A DNA stretch of 6,787 nt from Pelotomaculum sp. (GTDB taxonomy: Bacteria > Bacillota > Desulfotomaculia > Desulfotomaculales > Pelotomaculaceae): assembly GCA_022839445.1 (NCBI GenBank), contig JALHFC010000129.1, positions 1 through 6,787 on the forward strand, read 5' to 3'. Below the pieces are notes generated by a model, which saw nothing but the letters and a program-made list of their open reading frames with translations, was not told the origin of the DNA and did no database searches. A program made the position numbers and the translations under genes. Below, piece after piece: positions 1 to 6,608 of this stretch. Numbering within the stretch: the stretch's first letter is position 1; every line of letters begins with the position of its first letter.

Positions 1-72
1 CTCAAAACAAATGGCTTTAAGTGATTTCTAAATACGGGCATATTTAATAAAAGGCGAGGATAACCCAACCCG

Positions 73-112
73 GAACAAAATTGCCGTGGCAATTCATAAA
101 AACATTTTGTTC
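73..112. repeat. Nested palindromes
   Basis: A perfect 7-bp inverted repeat with a 2-base centre, AATTGCC-GT-GGCAATT, lies at 79-94. It sits partly inside a wider 9-bp pair, GAACAAAAT (73-81) and ATTTTGTTC (104-112). The two overlap at 79-81, so they are alternative foldings or independent protein sites. No T-run follows on the + strand, so this is not a normal terminator. It could be an operator, a small repetitive element or part of an RNA structure. Function is unknown. Confidence 0.4.
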
Positions 113-247
113 GTTCCAGAATTAGCTGTTCCTCATTCCTCTTTACCCGTCCCTTTCTTTTAGTACCCAAAAATATATTAACATAACCGCGGGGGGAATT
201 CAATCGGGGATTGCCCGGGGCATTAAGCCGCTCTTGACAGGGTTTAT

Positions 248-373
248 TTGTGGTATGGAACATGGGCGGCTTCAATTCCTGCCCTGCCTGACTGTGTGGC
301 CGAGAGCAACATGCCGCAGGAAGCCATGGCTAAACTGGAGAAAGCGAAAAAACTCTGGCTCGGAGTGAATTAA
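248..373 (+). CDS. Unidentified small ORF or gene remnant (41 codons)
   Basis: This is an open frame that could start at TTG 248, with AGGG five bases upstream, and ends at TAA 371-373. The frame is also open back to 227, after a TAA at 224. The second half reads like real protein: a methionine- and lysine-rich amphipathic stretch (MPQEAMAKLEKAKKLW) ending in LGVN. This resembles the C-terminal helix of a larger protein, so it could be a remnant whose upstream part was lost or frameshifted. I do not recognise the family. A genuine small gene and a chance frame are both possible. Confidence 0.2.
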   Translation: MWYGTWAASIPALPDCVAESNMPQEAMAKLEKAKKLWLGVN

Positions 374-430
374 AAAGTTTTTATTGATATTGCCCCTGTG
401 GCAAAAATTTCCCCCAAGTTTATTATCCTG

Positions 431-459
431 TTGACAAAAACCAGGCCTGATCATATAGT
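431..459 (+). promoter_or_regulatory. Sigma-A promoter of the MerR-like regulator
   Basis: A perfect -35 box TTGACA (431-436) is followed after 17 bases by TATAGT (454-459), five of six matches to the -10 consensus. The transcription start should fall near 465-467, about 30 bases before the start codon. The -10 box lies within the left arm of the long palindrome at 446-483. A protein bound there would block RNA polymerase, which fits autorepression. Confidence 0.75.
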
Positions 460-483
460 ATATAGTGTCACTATATGATCAGG
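446..483. promoter_or_regulatory. Long operator-like palindrome with an internal second dyad
   Basis: A perfect 14-bp inverted repeat has arms at 446-459 (CCTGATCATATAGT) and 470-483 (ACTATATGATCAGG), separated by 10 bases. Inside it a second perfect dyad, ATATAGTG (460-467) and CACTATAT (469-476), is centred on T468. The site covers the -10 box, the probable transcription start and the edge of the ribosome binding site. Since transcription should begin near 466, the left arm is mostly not transcribed, so a DNA operator is more likely than an RNA hairpin. The obvious candidate ligand is the adjacent regulator. MerR operators usually lie between -35 and -10, so this downstream position suggests simple repression. 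Confidence 0.7.
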
Positions 484-495
484 GGGATCTCTCGC

Positions 496-1197
496 ATGAA
501 AGAGGCTGAGCCTAAGAAGAATTTGTTGAAAATTAGTGAGGTGGTAAAAGCCGCCAGAGTTTCCGCGCAGACAGTTCATTTTTACTTGCGGGAAGGTTTG
601 TTGACTCCACCTGTTAAGACCGCCCCCAACATGGCTTATTACTATCCTGTGATTATTGATGAAATAAAGCTGATCAAAGAGCTGCAGACAAAACGGTATC
701 TTCCCATATCGGTAATAAAAATAATTTTAGAGGCCAGGCGCGGCGGCCAAAAAGCCGACCATATCGAAGAAATGCAGTCTGTGTTGGTGCAGTTGTTTAA
801 AAACCCGGACACAGAAACCCCCGGCGAGCTTGCATCGACAAAAGATTTCATTTCGTCTACAGGGCTTTCGGAAACGACTATTGGGCTATTGGAAGAAATG
901 GGGTTATTGACGCCAACTTGCGAGGTGGACGGCAAGTGCTACGGCAAAGCGGATGGACGAATCGGCAGGATGTTTAAGAAGCTTCTTGATCTAGGCTTGA
1001 CTCTGGAAGATTTGCGTATGTACAGCCAGTATGCGCAGATGCTGCGCCTTGAAGCCCGGACCATGCGCGGCAAGCTCATCCACCGCGTGCACGACGGCAG
1101 TGTTTCCTTGAAGGAAATAGTTGACCTGTTGAATGATCTGAAGACCGAACTGGCAGAAAAAATATACCGTGAGGCAGTGTCCGGACCACGTCCGTAA
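496..1197 (+). CDS. MerR-like transcriptional regulator with two HTH units
   Basis: Predicted cytoplasmic DNA-binding protein of 233 residues. Residues 11-80 form a MerR-type winged helix-turn-helix: KISEVVKAARVSAQTVHFYLREGLL matches the 'sits next to a Y/F-x-R-E-G-L-L' signature, followed by an I-D-E-I-K-L-I-K wing-2 region. Residues 112-180 look like a second, degenerate copy: a helix-turn-helix (TKDFISSTGLSETTIGLLEE), then M-G-L-L-T-P and a recognisable second-helix region with L-G-L-T-L-E-D-L. The rest is helical. No effector-binding cysteine cluster is obvious, so the signal is unknown. I chose ATG 496 over the in-frame ATG 475 because AGGGGG (481-486) lies nine bases before 496, while 475 has no ribosome binding site and lies inside the operator. 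The gene is probably autorepressed and may control the downstream membrane protein at 1481. No terminator is evident after it. Confidence 0.8.
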   Translation: MKEAEPKKNLLKISEVVKAARVSAQTVHFYLREGLLTPPVKTAPNMAYYYPVIIDEIKLIKELQTKRYLPISVIKIILEARRGGQKADHIEEMQSVLVQLFKNPDTETPGELASTKDFISSTGLSETTIGLLEEMGLLTPTCEVDGKCYGKADGRIGRMFKKLLDLGLTLEDLRMYSQYAQMLRLEARTMRGKLIHRVHDGSVSLKEIVDLLNDLKTELAEKIYREAVSGPRP

Positions 1198-1244
1198 ACA
1201 TCGCCTGTAATATCAACAAAGGGTAGGTTGTAAATACAGATGTT

Positions 1245-1487
1245 ATGCGCCATCTACCGGCAAGACATGACAAAACCAGGTACATTCGCTTAAACACCAG
1301 GTTGTGCCGGGCTTGCCGGAATTGTATAGCAGCATTCCGCAACAACGTTAACGGGAAAATTGATTTCCTGGGCCATAAACGCACCCCTATAAAAACGCGG
1401 GAGTTGCCAAGGTTGCATGGCACGTGTGCGGGCTTGCCGGCAAAAAGCTATTCTGCCTTTAGCTCAGGAGGTAAAATAATTTGGTAA
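1245..1487 (+). pseudogene. Decayed two-cluster [4Fe-4S] ferredoxin gene (probable)
   Basis: The 80-codon frame contains C-R-A-C-R-N-C at residues 21-27, a CxxCxxC cluster motif, but the fourth ligand position (31) is Phe, a one-base change from Cys, and the usual Pro is Arg. A stretch N-V-N-G-K-I-D-F-L-G-H-K-R (34-46) fits the inter-cluster region of small ferredoxins of the form C..C..C...CP.NV.GK...L.HKH. At the second cluster only Cys61 is in frame; dropping one base after codon 63 yields C-A-G-C-R-Q, a partial second motif. The nucleotide segments at 1303-1320 and 1424-1441 are similar, as expected for duplicated cluster motifs. The frame ends in TAA overlapping the next start at 1481, typical of coupled genes. 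No good ribosome binding site precedes ATG 1245. Read as a ferredoxin with lost ligands and a frameshift. A chance frame is the alternative. Confidence 0.4.
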
Positions 1488-1981
1488 AAGTAAACATTTC
1501 TAAAAAAACCCTCTTTTATGTAAACTCGATAACATTCCTTCCTTTCATTCTCCTGGCTTTTTCCGGCCTGCTAATCCAGATCAATTACCACGCCGGGCAT
1601 CTGACAGACACCGCTGTGGTTCTCGGGTTGAACAGATACGGGTGGCTGCTTCTTCATAAAATAACCGCTGTGATATCTATCATAGGCCTGTCCGCACACC
1701 TGTTTTTGCATGTGGGTTGGCTAAAAGCGGTATTATTGAAAAAATTATATAAAAAGTCACGCCGGAACACGAAAATAACATTGTGGTTGTTAATTTCAGC
1801 TGTCGCCACGGCTCTGACCGGCATCATCTCCTGGCTGCTTGCTCCCGCTATGGTTTACGCAAGACACAGTATTATTGAAATACATGATAAGATAGGGATT
1901 ATTTTAATAATAATATTTGTTCTGCATATTGTTAACCATTGGAAATGGTTAACTTGCACCTTTTTAGATATCTGGCGGTAG
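1481..1981 (+). CDS. DUF4405-type four-helix membrane protein, cytochrome b-like
   Basis: Integral membrane protein of 166 residues with four hydrophobic segments, roughly at 13-33, 55-79, 98-121 and 137-152. Histidines are paired as in cytochrome b561-like membrane proteins: His59, His73 and His77 around helix 2, and His129, His135, His149 and His153 around helix 4. This suggests haem b ligation and electron transfer within the membrane, inferred from the DUF4405 pattern and not demonstrated. A basic loop KKLYKKSRRNTK (87-98) probably faces the cytoplasm. The start is TTG 1481, supported by a perfect AGGAGG (1466-1471) nine bases upstream; no better start is nearby. The gene overlaps the end of the probable ferredoxin remnant, so a ferredoxin may once have donated or accepted electrons. 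Regulation may come from the MerR-like protein at 496, but no separate promoter is evident. Confidence 0.75.
   Translation: MVKVNISKKTLFYVNSITFLPFILLAFSGLLIQINYHAGHLTDTAVVLGLNRYGWLLLHKITAVISIIGLSAHLFLHVGWLKAVLLKKLYKKSRRNTKITLWLLISAVATALTGIISWLLAPAMVYARHSIIEIHDKIGIILIIIFVLHIVNHWKWLTCTFLDIWR
1931..1953. repeat. Perfect 10-bp hairpin inside the 3' end of the DUF4405 gene
   Basis: GTTAACCATT (1931-1940) and AATGGTTAAC (1944-1953) form a perfect 10-bp stem with a 3-base loop. A run of five T at 1961-1965 follows after seven bases, too far for a classical intrinsic terminator. It lies within codons for the His149-His153 end of helix 4. It might slow or partly terminate transcription, or be a consequence of the amino-acid sequence. 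Confidence 0.5.
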
Positions 1982-1984
1982 ATG

Positions 1985-2156
1985 TGTCAAGTAATACATG
2001 ATATTCAGGTGTATCGGACAAATGCGCCCATTACAAAGTTTTCGCAACTCGATATACGACTCGGGGTAATAAGCCATGTTTTTGGAAGTTCTACTGGTTC
2101 GGAAAGAAGTCCCAGGTGAATGTAATGCAGGACGGTCAGCTAAAAAGTACTTGACA
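1985..2156. mobile_element. Possible small mobile-element remnant with 9-bp terminal inverted repeats
   Basis: TGTCAAGTA at 1985-1993 is repeated inverted as TACTTGACA at 2148-2156, giving a 172-base segment with TG...CA ends as many insertion sequences have. On the - strand it contains a short frame beginning M-A-Y-Y-P-E-S-Y near 2077, perhaps a transposase fragment, but I cannot name the family. No target-site duplication is evident in the flanking bases. A 9-bp match over this distance could also arise by chance, and the right end overlaps a promoter-like TTGACA. Confidence 0.2.
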
Positions 2157-2179
2157 TCCAATAGCAGGAAACTTATTGT
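2151..2179 (+). promoter_or_regulatory. Candidate sigma-A promoter upstream of the DUF2007 gene
   Basis: TTGACA (2151-2156) and TATTGT (2174-2179) are separated by 17 bases. The -35 is perfect and the -10 matches at four of six positions. A transcript starting near 2187 would have a leader of about 235 bases that includes the left repeat hairpin and the foldable segment at 2300-2393. Confidence 0.4.
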
Positions 2180-2240
2180 AAAAAGCAGAAAGTACAACCC
2201 TACACTTGTCAATTTTTATTTGTTTCAGGAGCCTTTTGGG

Positions 2241-2283
2241 ACCAGCCAGGGGGACGGTGACTTTGGCTGGTATTGCGGCGCTA
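2241..2283 (+). repeat. Left copy of a 43-bp inverted repeat
   Basis: This 43-base segment matches the reverse complement of 2649-2691 at 40 of 43 positions; the differences are at bases 9, 28 and 36. Its own ends, ACCAGCCA (2241-2248) and TGGCTGGT (2264-2271), also form an 8-bp hairpin around a GGGGGACGG-type core. Dispersed GGGGACGG-containing palindromes are known as repetitive intergenic elements in clostridial genomes, from memory of such genomes. The pair encloses the DUF2007 gene. Confidence 0.8.
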
Positions 2284-2299
2284 CGCTAGACCCACAATA

Positions 2300-2393
2300 A
2301 CCAATGTGCCTGAAAGCGTTAGGTTCCTGTTCCTTTCCAGAGCCCAGTTCGCGACAGCCCGCCGGAAAATGCGGGGGCGTGGCATGCATTGGT
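2300..2393 (+). other. Foldable leader segment before the DUF2007 gene
   Basis: ACCAATG-TGCC (2300-2310) pairs with GGCA-tg-CATTGGT (2381-2393 region), 11 bp interrupted by two bulged bases. Inside, CCCGC (2358-2362) pairs with GCGGG (2371-2375) around a short A-rich loop. The segment ends 11 bases before the AGAGGAAGGGG ribosome binding region. It does not match the conserved cores of the riboswitch classes I could recall (cobalamin, cyclic di-GMP, THF, ZTP, fluoride). It may be a structured 5' leader, a small RNA or the interior of the repeat-bounded element. Confidence 0.35.
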
Positions 2394-2423
2394 GAAATAG
2401 AGTGAGAGGAAGGGGATTGCCAA

Positions 2424-2651
2424 GTGGAAAAGCTAGTCAAGCTAGCGACTATAGTTGACGCAAACGAAGCGTACATCATCAAAGGGCTGTTAGCAAGCGA
2501 GGGAGTTGAAGCCTGGATATTTGACGAGCATGCGGCAGCGTTTATACCCTTTGTAATCGGGGGGTTAAGGCTGGTGGTAAAACAATCCGACTTGGAAAAA
2601 GCAAAAGGAATTTTATCGCAAAGGCAAACCAGCCACGAGGACGGTGTATAG
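2424..2651 (+). CDS. DUF2007-family small protein (putative signal-transducing)
   Basis: A 75-residue cytoplasmic protein. Residues 2-65 fit the DUF2007 fold, a small alpha/beta domain related to ACT-like folds: K-L-V-K-L-A-T-I (strand), D-A-N-E-A-Y-I-I-K-G-L-L-A-S-E-G-V-E-A (helix then turn), W-I-F-D (strand), an F-V-I-G-G-L-R-L-V-V strand, and D-L-E-K-A-K-G-I-L (helix). The biochemical role of the family is not established; the name 'signal transducing' is only a database label. The start is GTG 2424 with GGAAGGGG nine bases upstream. The tail T-S-H-E-D-G-V and the stop codon are encoded by repeat sequence (2628-2651), so the natural C-terminus may have been replaced when the repeat arrived. 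The gene is convergent with nadB and ends 41 bases from it. It lies between two inverted repeat copies. Confidence 0.75.
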   Translation: MEKLVKLATIVDANEAYIIKGLLASEGVEAWIFDEHAAAFIPFVIGGLRLVVKQSDLEKAKGILSQRQTSHEDGV

Positions 2652-2693
2652 CGCCTCAATACCTGCCAAAGTCACCGTCCCCGTGGCTGGTTT
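2626..2693. terminator. 21-bp hairpin between convergent genes, probable bidirectional terminator
   Basis: Arms at 2626-2646 and 2673-2693 pair at 20 of 21 positions, with one A-C mismatch (2638/2681), around a 26-base loop. On the + strand the stem runs into TTTT (2691-2694); on the - strand it runs into TTTGCCTTTG. The left arm lies within the final codons of the DUF2007 gene and the right arm reaches the nadB stop codon, so both convergent genes would be ended here. The T-runs are short, so efficiency is uncertain. Confidence 0.6.
2649..2691 (-). repeat. Right copy of the 43-bp inverted repeat
   Basis: Reverse complement of 2241-2283 with 40 of 43 identities. A third, partial copy in the same orientation as the left one lies at 2628-2646 (17 of 19 matches to its first 19 bases), and together they make the hairpin at 2626-2693. 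Pairing of this copy with 2241-2283 or with 2626-2646 would be mutually exclusive. Confidence 0.8.
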
Positions 2694-4222
2694 TAGCGGC
2701 GAAAGATGATGTGTTTTTGCCAGCGGGGGCAGGGATCGGGGTAATCGACACGGTAGTGACCGCCGCGGCTTTCCCGGCGGGCTAGGGCTGCCTCCGCCAC
2801 CAACTCTCCTACCTGGAGCATGTTCTTTACTTCTAGTTGTTCGACGTTTCCCGACTGGCGCCGCTTTAGGTTGCCCCAGTGGTCAAAAAATTCAAGGGCT
2901 TCTTTTAGGCCGTTACGGCTGCGGACGGGACCGACCTTCTGACCCATCAGCACTTCCAAATCTTTGCGCAGGGCAGCGTAATCAATATTTTCCGACGCTA
3001 GTAACCAGTCGCAGGCAAACTCTAGCCGGCGGGGAACGTAGTCTTTGAGAAAATGCTTGGTCTGCTCGACAATCCTGCCGCCAAATACCAATCCCTCCAG
3101 CAAGGAGTTGCTAGCTAGCCGGTTGGCGCCATGTACGCCCGGGCAGGAAACCTCGCCGCAAGCATAAAGGCCCACGATACTGGTCTCACCCACTAAATTG
3201 GTTTTGACCCCGCCCATCATGTAATGCGCCGCGGGCGCTACCGGAATGGGGTCGACTGTAATGTCCAGGTTGTATTCCGCACAGGTCCTGGTGATATTGG
3301 GAAAACGGTTTCTGACTACCTCGGGATCGAGATGAGTCAAGTCCAGATAAGCAATACTGGTATCGGTTCCAGCCATTTCCTTTAAAATCATAAAACGCTG
3401 GCCCCGGCTGTTGCGCAGGTAGGCCCCCTCGCCGCGTACAGCCTCAGAGATCAAAAAACGCGGCGCGCCGGGTAGGTTCAACACAGTCGGGTGAAACTGG
3501 ATGAATTCCATATCCATCACTTCCGCGCCGGCGCGGAAAGCAATAGAGATGCCGTCCCCGGTAGCTATCTCAGGATTTGTGTTGTGCTCGAACAAGCGGC
3601 CCAGGCCACCTGTAGCCAGCACCACTACTTTACCACGGAATACTTTTAAAGCCCGGTTGTCCCGGTCGTAAACAAGAACACCGTAGCACACGTTGTCCCG
3701 CACCAATAGATCTACCACATAATGATTTTCCAAAACTCTTATCTTTTCGTTTTCCTGTACACGCTGGGTAAGTACCCGCTGGATCTCGGCCCCGGTGGCA
3801 TCACCGCTGGCGTGCAAAATGCGCCGCTGGCTGTGCGCCCCTTCCCTGGTAAGGGCTAAGCCGTGAATATCGCTGTCAAAAATGGCACCCAGCTCGATTA
3901 ATTCCCTGACCCGGTTCGGCCCCTCACTTACAAGAGCGGTCACAGCCTCAGAATCACACAAGCCTGCCCCGGCTACCAGAGTGTCCTCCTGGTGCAGCGC
4001 CGGTGAATCACTATCCCCGAGGGCGGCCGCAATACCTCCTTGCGCCTTGTCCGTGCCGGTATCCACCATCCTTTGCTTGGTCAGGACAGTCACCCTCCCG
4101 CCGGTGCCGGAAGCAGTTAAAGCAGTGTACAGCCCGGCAATGCCACTGCCCAAAACTAAGTATTCTTCATCCTCCTGGGGCAACTCTCGCGTATCAAAAT
4201 TTAGCATATACTTTTCAGGCAC
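2693..4222 (-). CDS. nadB: L-aspartate oxidase NadB with an 18-residue internal deletion
   Basis: FAD flavoprotein of the succinate dehydrogenase/fumarate reductase family that oxidises L-aspartate to iminoaspartate for quinolinate synthesis in the cytoplasm. Visible in order: dinucleotide-binding G-S-G-I-A-G (25-30), FAD-contacting D-K-A-Q-G-G-I-A-A (58-66), L-T-R-E-G-A-H (124-130), F-H-P-T with His244, P-A-A-H-Y with His333, G-A-N-R with Arg368 and S-N-S-L-L-E, then the helical C-terminal domain with R-E-S-R-G-G-H-Y (483-490). The protein is 509 residues; family members are usually about 525-540. Between Met278 and Ile279 the conserved segment holding A-P-R-D-x-V-x-R-A is absent, about 18 residues, in frame; it carries the catalytic arginine (Arg290 in E. 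coli). Activity is therefore doubtful. The start is GTG 4222, with GGGAGG eight bases upstream. It follows nadA by 64 bases, so the two are probably co-transcribed. nadC is not adjacent downstream. Confidence 0.9.
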   Translation of the reverse strand: MPEKYMLNFDTRELPQEDEEYLVLGSGIAGLYTALTASGTGGRVTVLTKQRMVDTGTDKAQGGIAAALGDSDSPALHQEDTLVAGAGLCDSEAVTALVSEGPNRVRELIELGAIFDSDIHGLALTREGAHSQRRILHASGDATGAEIQRVLTQRVQENEKIRVLENHYVVDLLVRDNVCYGVLVYDRDNRALKVFRGKVVVLATGGLGRLFEHNTNPEIATGDGISIAFRAGAEVMDMEFIQFHPTVLNLPGAPRFLISEAVRGEGAYLRNSRGQRFMILKEMAGTDTSIAYLDLTHLDPEVVRNRFPNITRTCAEYNLDITVDPIPVAPAAHYMMGGVKTNLVGETSIVGLYACGEVSCPGVHGANRLASNSLLEGLVFGGRIVEQTKHFLKDYVPRRLEFACDWLLASENIDYAALRKDLEVLMGQKVGPVRSRNGLKEALEFFDHWGNLKRRQSGNVEQLEVKNMLQVGELVAEAALARRESRGGHYRVDYPDPCPRWQKHIIFRR

Positions 4223-4286
4223 GGTGGAGCCCTCCCATTATAAGTAGATTACGCCGCGCAAGCAGCATATTGGTTTTGGGCGGCAA

Positions 4287-5216
4287 TTAAATCCGAACAT
4301 CAACTTGTGTATTATTGTTAGAAAGCATTCTGCCCAGGCAAACGATAGCCCGCTCCCTGATTTCCTTCGGCACCTCTACCCTCGGTTCAAGGTTCACAAG
4401 AGCGCTGTGGACAGCTTCTAAAGTTGTCAGCTTCATATTCGGACAAATCAGTTTGTCCGAAGCCATGTAAAATTTTTTGTCCGGGCATTGCTTGCGCAAG
4501 GGATGGAGAATACCAATTTCGGTTGCTACAATAAACTCCTGCGCCTTGCTTTGTTTTGCATAGTTGATGATCCCGGTGGTGCTCGACACCACATCCGCCA
4601 GTTCTATCACTTCAGGACGGCATTCCGGGTGGACCAACACCAAAGCCTCCGGATGTTGCTCCTTGGCCTGCAAAACATCCTCACGTTTCAGGTGGTGGTG
4701 TGTTGGACAAAAGCCCTCCCACATGGTCATCTGTTTTCCGGTTCTGGAGGCGACATACCTCCCCAAATTTTTATCCGGTACGAATAATATGGATTTGTCC
4801 TTTGGTAAAGACTCGACAACCTCAACAGCGTTAGCTGAAGTACAGGCAACATCGCTTAACGCTTTCACCTCTGCAGTTGTGTTAACATAGCAAACTACCG
4901 TCGCATCGGGAAGTTCCTGCTTTCTTTTTTCCAATTGCGACGCGTCAACCATATCAGCCATCGGACACCCCGCGCCGGCCACGGGCAAAACCACAATCTT
5001 GTCCGGGGAAAGAATTGATGCGGTTTCAGCCATGAAGCGCACACCACAAAAGACAATAACCTCAGCATCGGTTGTGGCGGCCTGCTGGGAAAGCCCCAGA
5101 GAGTCACCAACGAAATCGGCTATTTCGTGAATCTCCGGATTTTGGTAGAAGTGGGCCAGAATGACTGCCTTGCGTTCCTTTTTAAACCTTGTTATCTCTC
5201 CGGTTAGCTCCTGCAC
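4287..5216 (-). CDS. nadA: Quinolinate synthase NadA
   Basis: Cytoplasmic [4Fe-4S] enzyme that condenses iminoaspartate with dihydroxyacetone phosphate to give quinolinate, the precursor of NAD. The 309-residue length and the motifs fit the Bacillus/Thermotoga type: A-H-F-Y-Q-N-P-E (21-28), D-S-L-G-L-S (38-43), F-M-A-E-T-A (61-66), and the three cluster ligands Cys84 (A-G-C-P-M-A-D-M), Cys170 (E-G-F-C-P-T-H-H) and Cys258 (I-C-P-N-M-K). H-P-E-C-R-P-E-V (196-203) and S-T-T-G (212-215) are also conserved. All key residues look intact. The start is GTG 5216, with AAAGGG ten bases upstream; no ATG is nearby in frame. A promoter lies in the panD-nadA gap (5264-5291). Its substrate normally comes from NadB, whose gene follows directly but appears damaged; an aspartate dehydrogenase elsewhere could substitute. 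Confidence 0.95.
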   Translation of the reverse strand: MQELTGEITRFKKERKAVILAHFYQNPEIHEIADFVGDSLGLSQQAATTDAEVIVFCGVRFMAETASILSPDKIVVLPVAGAGCPMADMVDASQLEKRKQELPDATVVCYVNTTAEVKALSDVACTSANAVEVVESLPKDKSILFVPDKNLGRYVASRTGKQMTMWEGFCPTHHHLKREDVLQAKEQHPEALVLVHPECRPEVIELADVVSSTTGIINYAKQSKAQEFIVATEIGILHPLRKQCPDKKFYMASDKLICPNMKLTTLEAVHSALVNLEPRVEVPKEIRERAIVCLGRMLSNNNTQVDVRI

Positions 5217-5263
5217 CGTATTTCAACCCTTTCTAAAATTAAAGCAAAAAACTACATGGTCTT

Positions 5264-5291
5264 ATTATAACGGATTGCAACGAAAAAACAA
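5264..5291 (-). promoter_or_regulatory. Candidate promoter of nadA-nadB
   Basis: On the - strand a perfect TATAAT (5264-5269) lies 16 bases downstream of TTGTTT (5286-5291). Transcription would start near 5257, leaving a leader of about 40 bases. It separates nadAB from the panBCD unit, although read-through is possible. No clear NiaR-type operator was identified. Confidence 0.5.
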
Positions 5292-5313
5292 GAAAGTTTG
5301 TATAATGGACCGT

Positions 5314-5342
5314 AAAAATAGCGGCTTGTTGTTTTCCCGCCA
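5314..5342 (-). terminator. Weak terminator-like hairpin after panD
   Basis: On the - strand TGGCGG (5337-5342) can pair with CCGCTA (5319-5324), six pairs including one G-U, around a 12-base loop. A T5 run (5314-5318) follows at once. The long loop and short stem make it weak, so it may only attenuate read-through from pan genes to nadA. Confidence 0.3.
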
Positions 5343-5345
5343 AAT

Positions 5346-5729
5346 TTAACTAACATCGCCGTGTACTTCTCCCCGCCTGATATCACTGATTTTATTCTTA
5401 TCGTCAACCAGCACAACGGTGGGTTTAAAGGCGCGCGCCTCCCCGCGATCGAGCAAGGCGTATGAAATAATGATCACCTTATCTCCCGGCTGTACCATCC
5501 TTGCAGCCGCGCCGTTTAGGCAGATCACCCCGGAGCCGCGCCGGCCCTCAATCACGTAAGTTTCAAAGCGGGCGCCGTTATTGTTGTTGACAACCTGCAC
5601 CTTCTCATTGGGCAAAATGTCGGCCGCCTCCAACAGCGCCTCGTCGATGGTAATACTGCCCATATAGTTTAGGTTGGCTTCGGTGACGGTAGCCCGGTGA
5701 ATTTTTGATTTAAACATTGTCAAAAACAT
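5346..5729 (-). CDS. panD: Aspartate 1-decarboxylase PanD
   Basis: Pyruvoyl enzyme that decarboxylates L-aspartate to beta-alanine, the substrate of PanC. The 127-residue proenzyme closely resembles the B. subtilis type. Self-cleavage should occur between Gly24 and Ser25 (N-Y-M-G-S-I-T-I-D), Ser25 becoming the pyruvoyl group. Lys9, His11, Arg54, Tyr58 and N-G-A-A-A (73-77) are in place, as is V-N-N-N-N-G-A-R (47-54). ATG 5729 is preferred over the in-frame ATG 5717 because M-F-L-T-M-F aligns with the family N-terminus (M-x-R-T-M). It begins three bases after the panC stop, and the GGGGG tract in the last codons of panC serves as a weak ribosome binding site, so translation is probably coupled. 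The tail ends in E-V-H-G-D-V-S. Confidence 0.95.
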   Translation of the reverse strand: MFLTMFKSKIHRATVTEANLNYMGSITIDEALLEAADILPNEKVQVVNNNNGARFETYVIEGRRGSGVICLNGAAARMVQPGDKVIIISYALLDRGEARAFKPTVVLVDDKNKISDIRRGEVHGDVS

Positions 5730-5732
5730 ATT

Positions 5733-6578
5733 CTATACCCCCAGGAGGATGTTATCGATTAGCCGGGTACTCCCTATCTTCACAGCCAGGGCCAAAAGCG
5801 CCGGTCCCTGTATTCTTTCCACCGTCACCAAGTCCGGGTGACTGTAAATTTCAACGTAATCAATTTTCGCCAGCGGCTCGGCCTGGATCATTTCAGTAAC
5901 ACGCCGGCAAATTTGCGCCGGGTCCCGCTCCCCTTTCCGGAACTCCTCCTGCCCTTTCAACAGGCCCCGGTATAACACCAAGGCGGCCCTTCGCTGTTCG
6001 GGGTCCAGGTAGATGTTGCGTGAACTCATGGCTAAGCCGTCCGCTTCCCGCACTGTAGGTATGACTATTATTTCCAGGTCAAGGTTTAGGTCGTCCACCA
6101 TCCGTTTAATTACCAGCGCCTGCTGGGCGTCCTTTTGCCCAAAAAATGCGCAGTCAGGTTTCACTATGTTGAATAGCTTGGTAACTACCGTGGCAACACC
6201 ACGGAAGTGACCGGGACGGGAAAGCCCACATAGTTTTTCCGTAATCCTCTCCAGGTCGACATAGGTGCAATATCCGGCCGGGTACATTTCTTCCACGGAT
6301 GGATTGAAGATGGCGTCCACCCCCGCCCCTTCAGCCAAACGCGCGTCCCGTTCCAGATCGCGGGGGTACCGGTCCAGATCCTCTCCGGGGCCAAATTGGG
6401 TTGGATTTACGAAAACACTTGCAATCACGGTATCACAAATATTAGCAGCCCGGCGCATCAGTTCCAGGTGTCCCACGTGAAGGTAGCCCATAGTGGGCAC
6501 GAGGCCGACCGTAAGGGACTTGCCCCTTGCCTGCCGGACGAAATCGCGTATATCAGCGATGGTGTGAATAATTTTCAT
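5733..6578 (-). CDS. panC: Pantothenate synthetase PanC
   Basis: ATP-dependent ligase joining pantoate and beta-alanine to pantothenate, via pantoyl-adenylate, in the cytoplasm. The 281 residues are the normal family length. The nucleotidyltransferase signature P-T-M-G-Y-L-H-V-G-H (28-37) holds His34 and His37; N-P-T-Q-F (58-62) contacts pantoate; S-R-P-G-H-F-R-G-V (120-128), F-G-Q-K-D (146-150) and the KMSKS-like M-S-S-R-N (184-188) complete the active site. All appear intact. The start is ATG 6578 with a purine-rich GGCGGAGGCGAGGG upstream (GGAGG at 6591-6595, GAGGG at 6585-6589). It lies 30 bases after panB and three before panD, so panB-panC-panD is one operon. Confidence 0.95.
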   Translation of the reverse strand: MKIIHTIADIRDFVRQARGKSLTVGLVPTMGYLHVGHLELMRRAANICDTVIASVFVNPTQFGPGEDLDRYPRDLERDARLAEGAGVDAIFNPSVEEMYPAGYCTYVDLERITEKLCGLSRPGHFRGVATVVTKLFNIVKPDCAFFGQKDAQQALVIKRMVDDLNLDLEIIVIPTVREADGLAMSSRNIYLDPEQRRAALVLYRGLLKGQEEFRKGERDPAQICRRVTEMIQAEPLAKIDYVEIYSHPDLVTVERIQGPALLALAVKIGSTRLIDNILLGV

Positions 6579-6608
6579 TTAAAACCCTCGCCTCCGCCTT
6601 CTCGCATC

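Larger units (their letters stand above)
1..430. other. Left edge region without a recognisable gene
   Basis: No convincing gene was found here. The first 225 bases are AT-rich with a pyrimidine-rich + strand tract around 130-165. They carry nested palindromes (73-112, listed separately). A small + strand open frame ends at 373 (listed separately). On the - strand a frame stays open from an ATG at 263 to the window edge, 87 codons without a stop. Its product resembles no family I know and shows no clear domain, and I see no strong ribosome binding site. It could be the 5' part of a gene running out of the window or a chance open frame. A weak hairpin, TTGCC/GGCAA around 390-405, follows the small frame but lacks a proper T-run. 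Confidence 0.5.
1982..2423. other. Non-coding accessory stretch between DUF4405 and DUF2007 genes
   Basis: No gene is supported over these 442 bases. The stretch holds, in order, a 172-base segment with TGTCAAGTA/TACTTGACA ends (1985-2156), a candidate promoter (2151-2179), the left 43-bp inverted repeat (2241-2283), and a foldable leader (2300-2393) before the DUF2007 ribosome binding site. Open frames on both strands here (for example 2076-2300 + and 1964-2212 -) match no family I recognise. Similar direct repeats AAAAAGTAC (2142-2150) and AGAAAGTAC (2187-2195) are also seen. Confidence 0.5.
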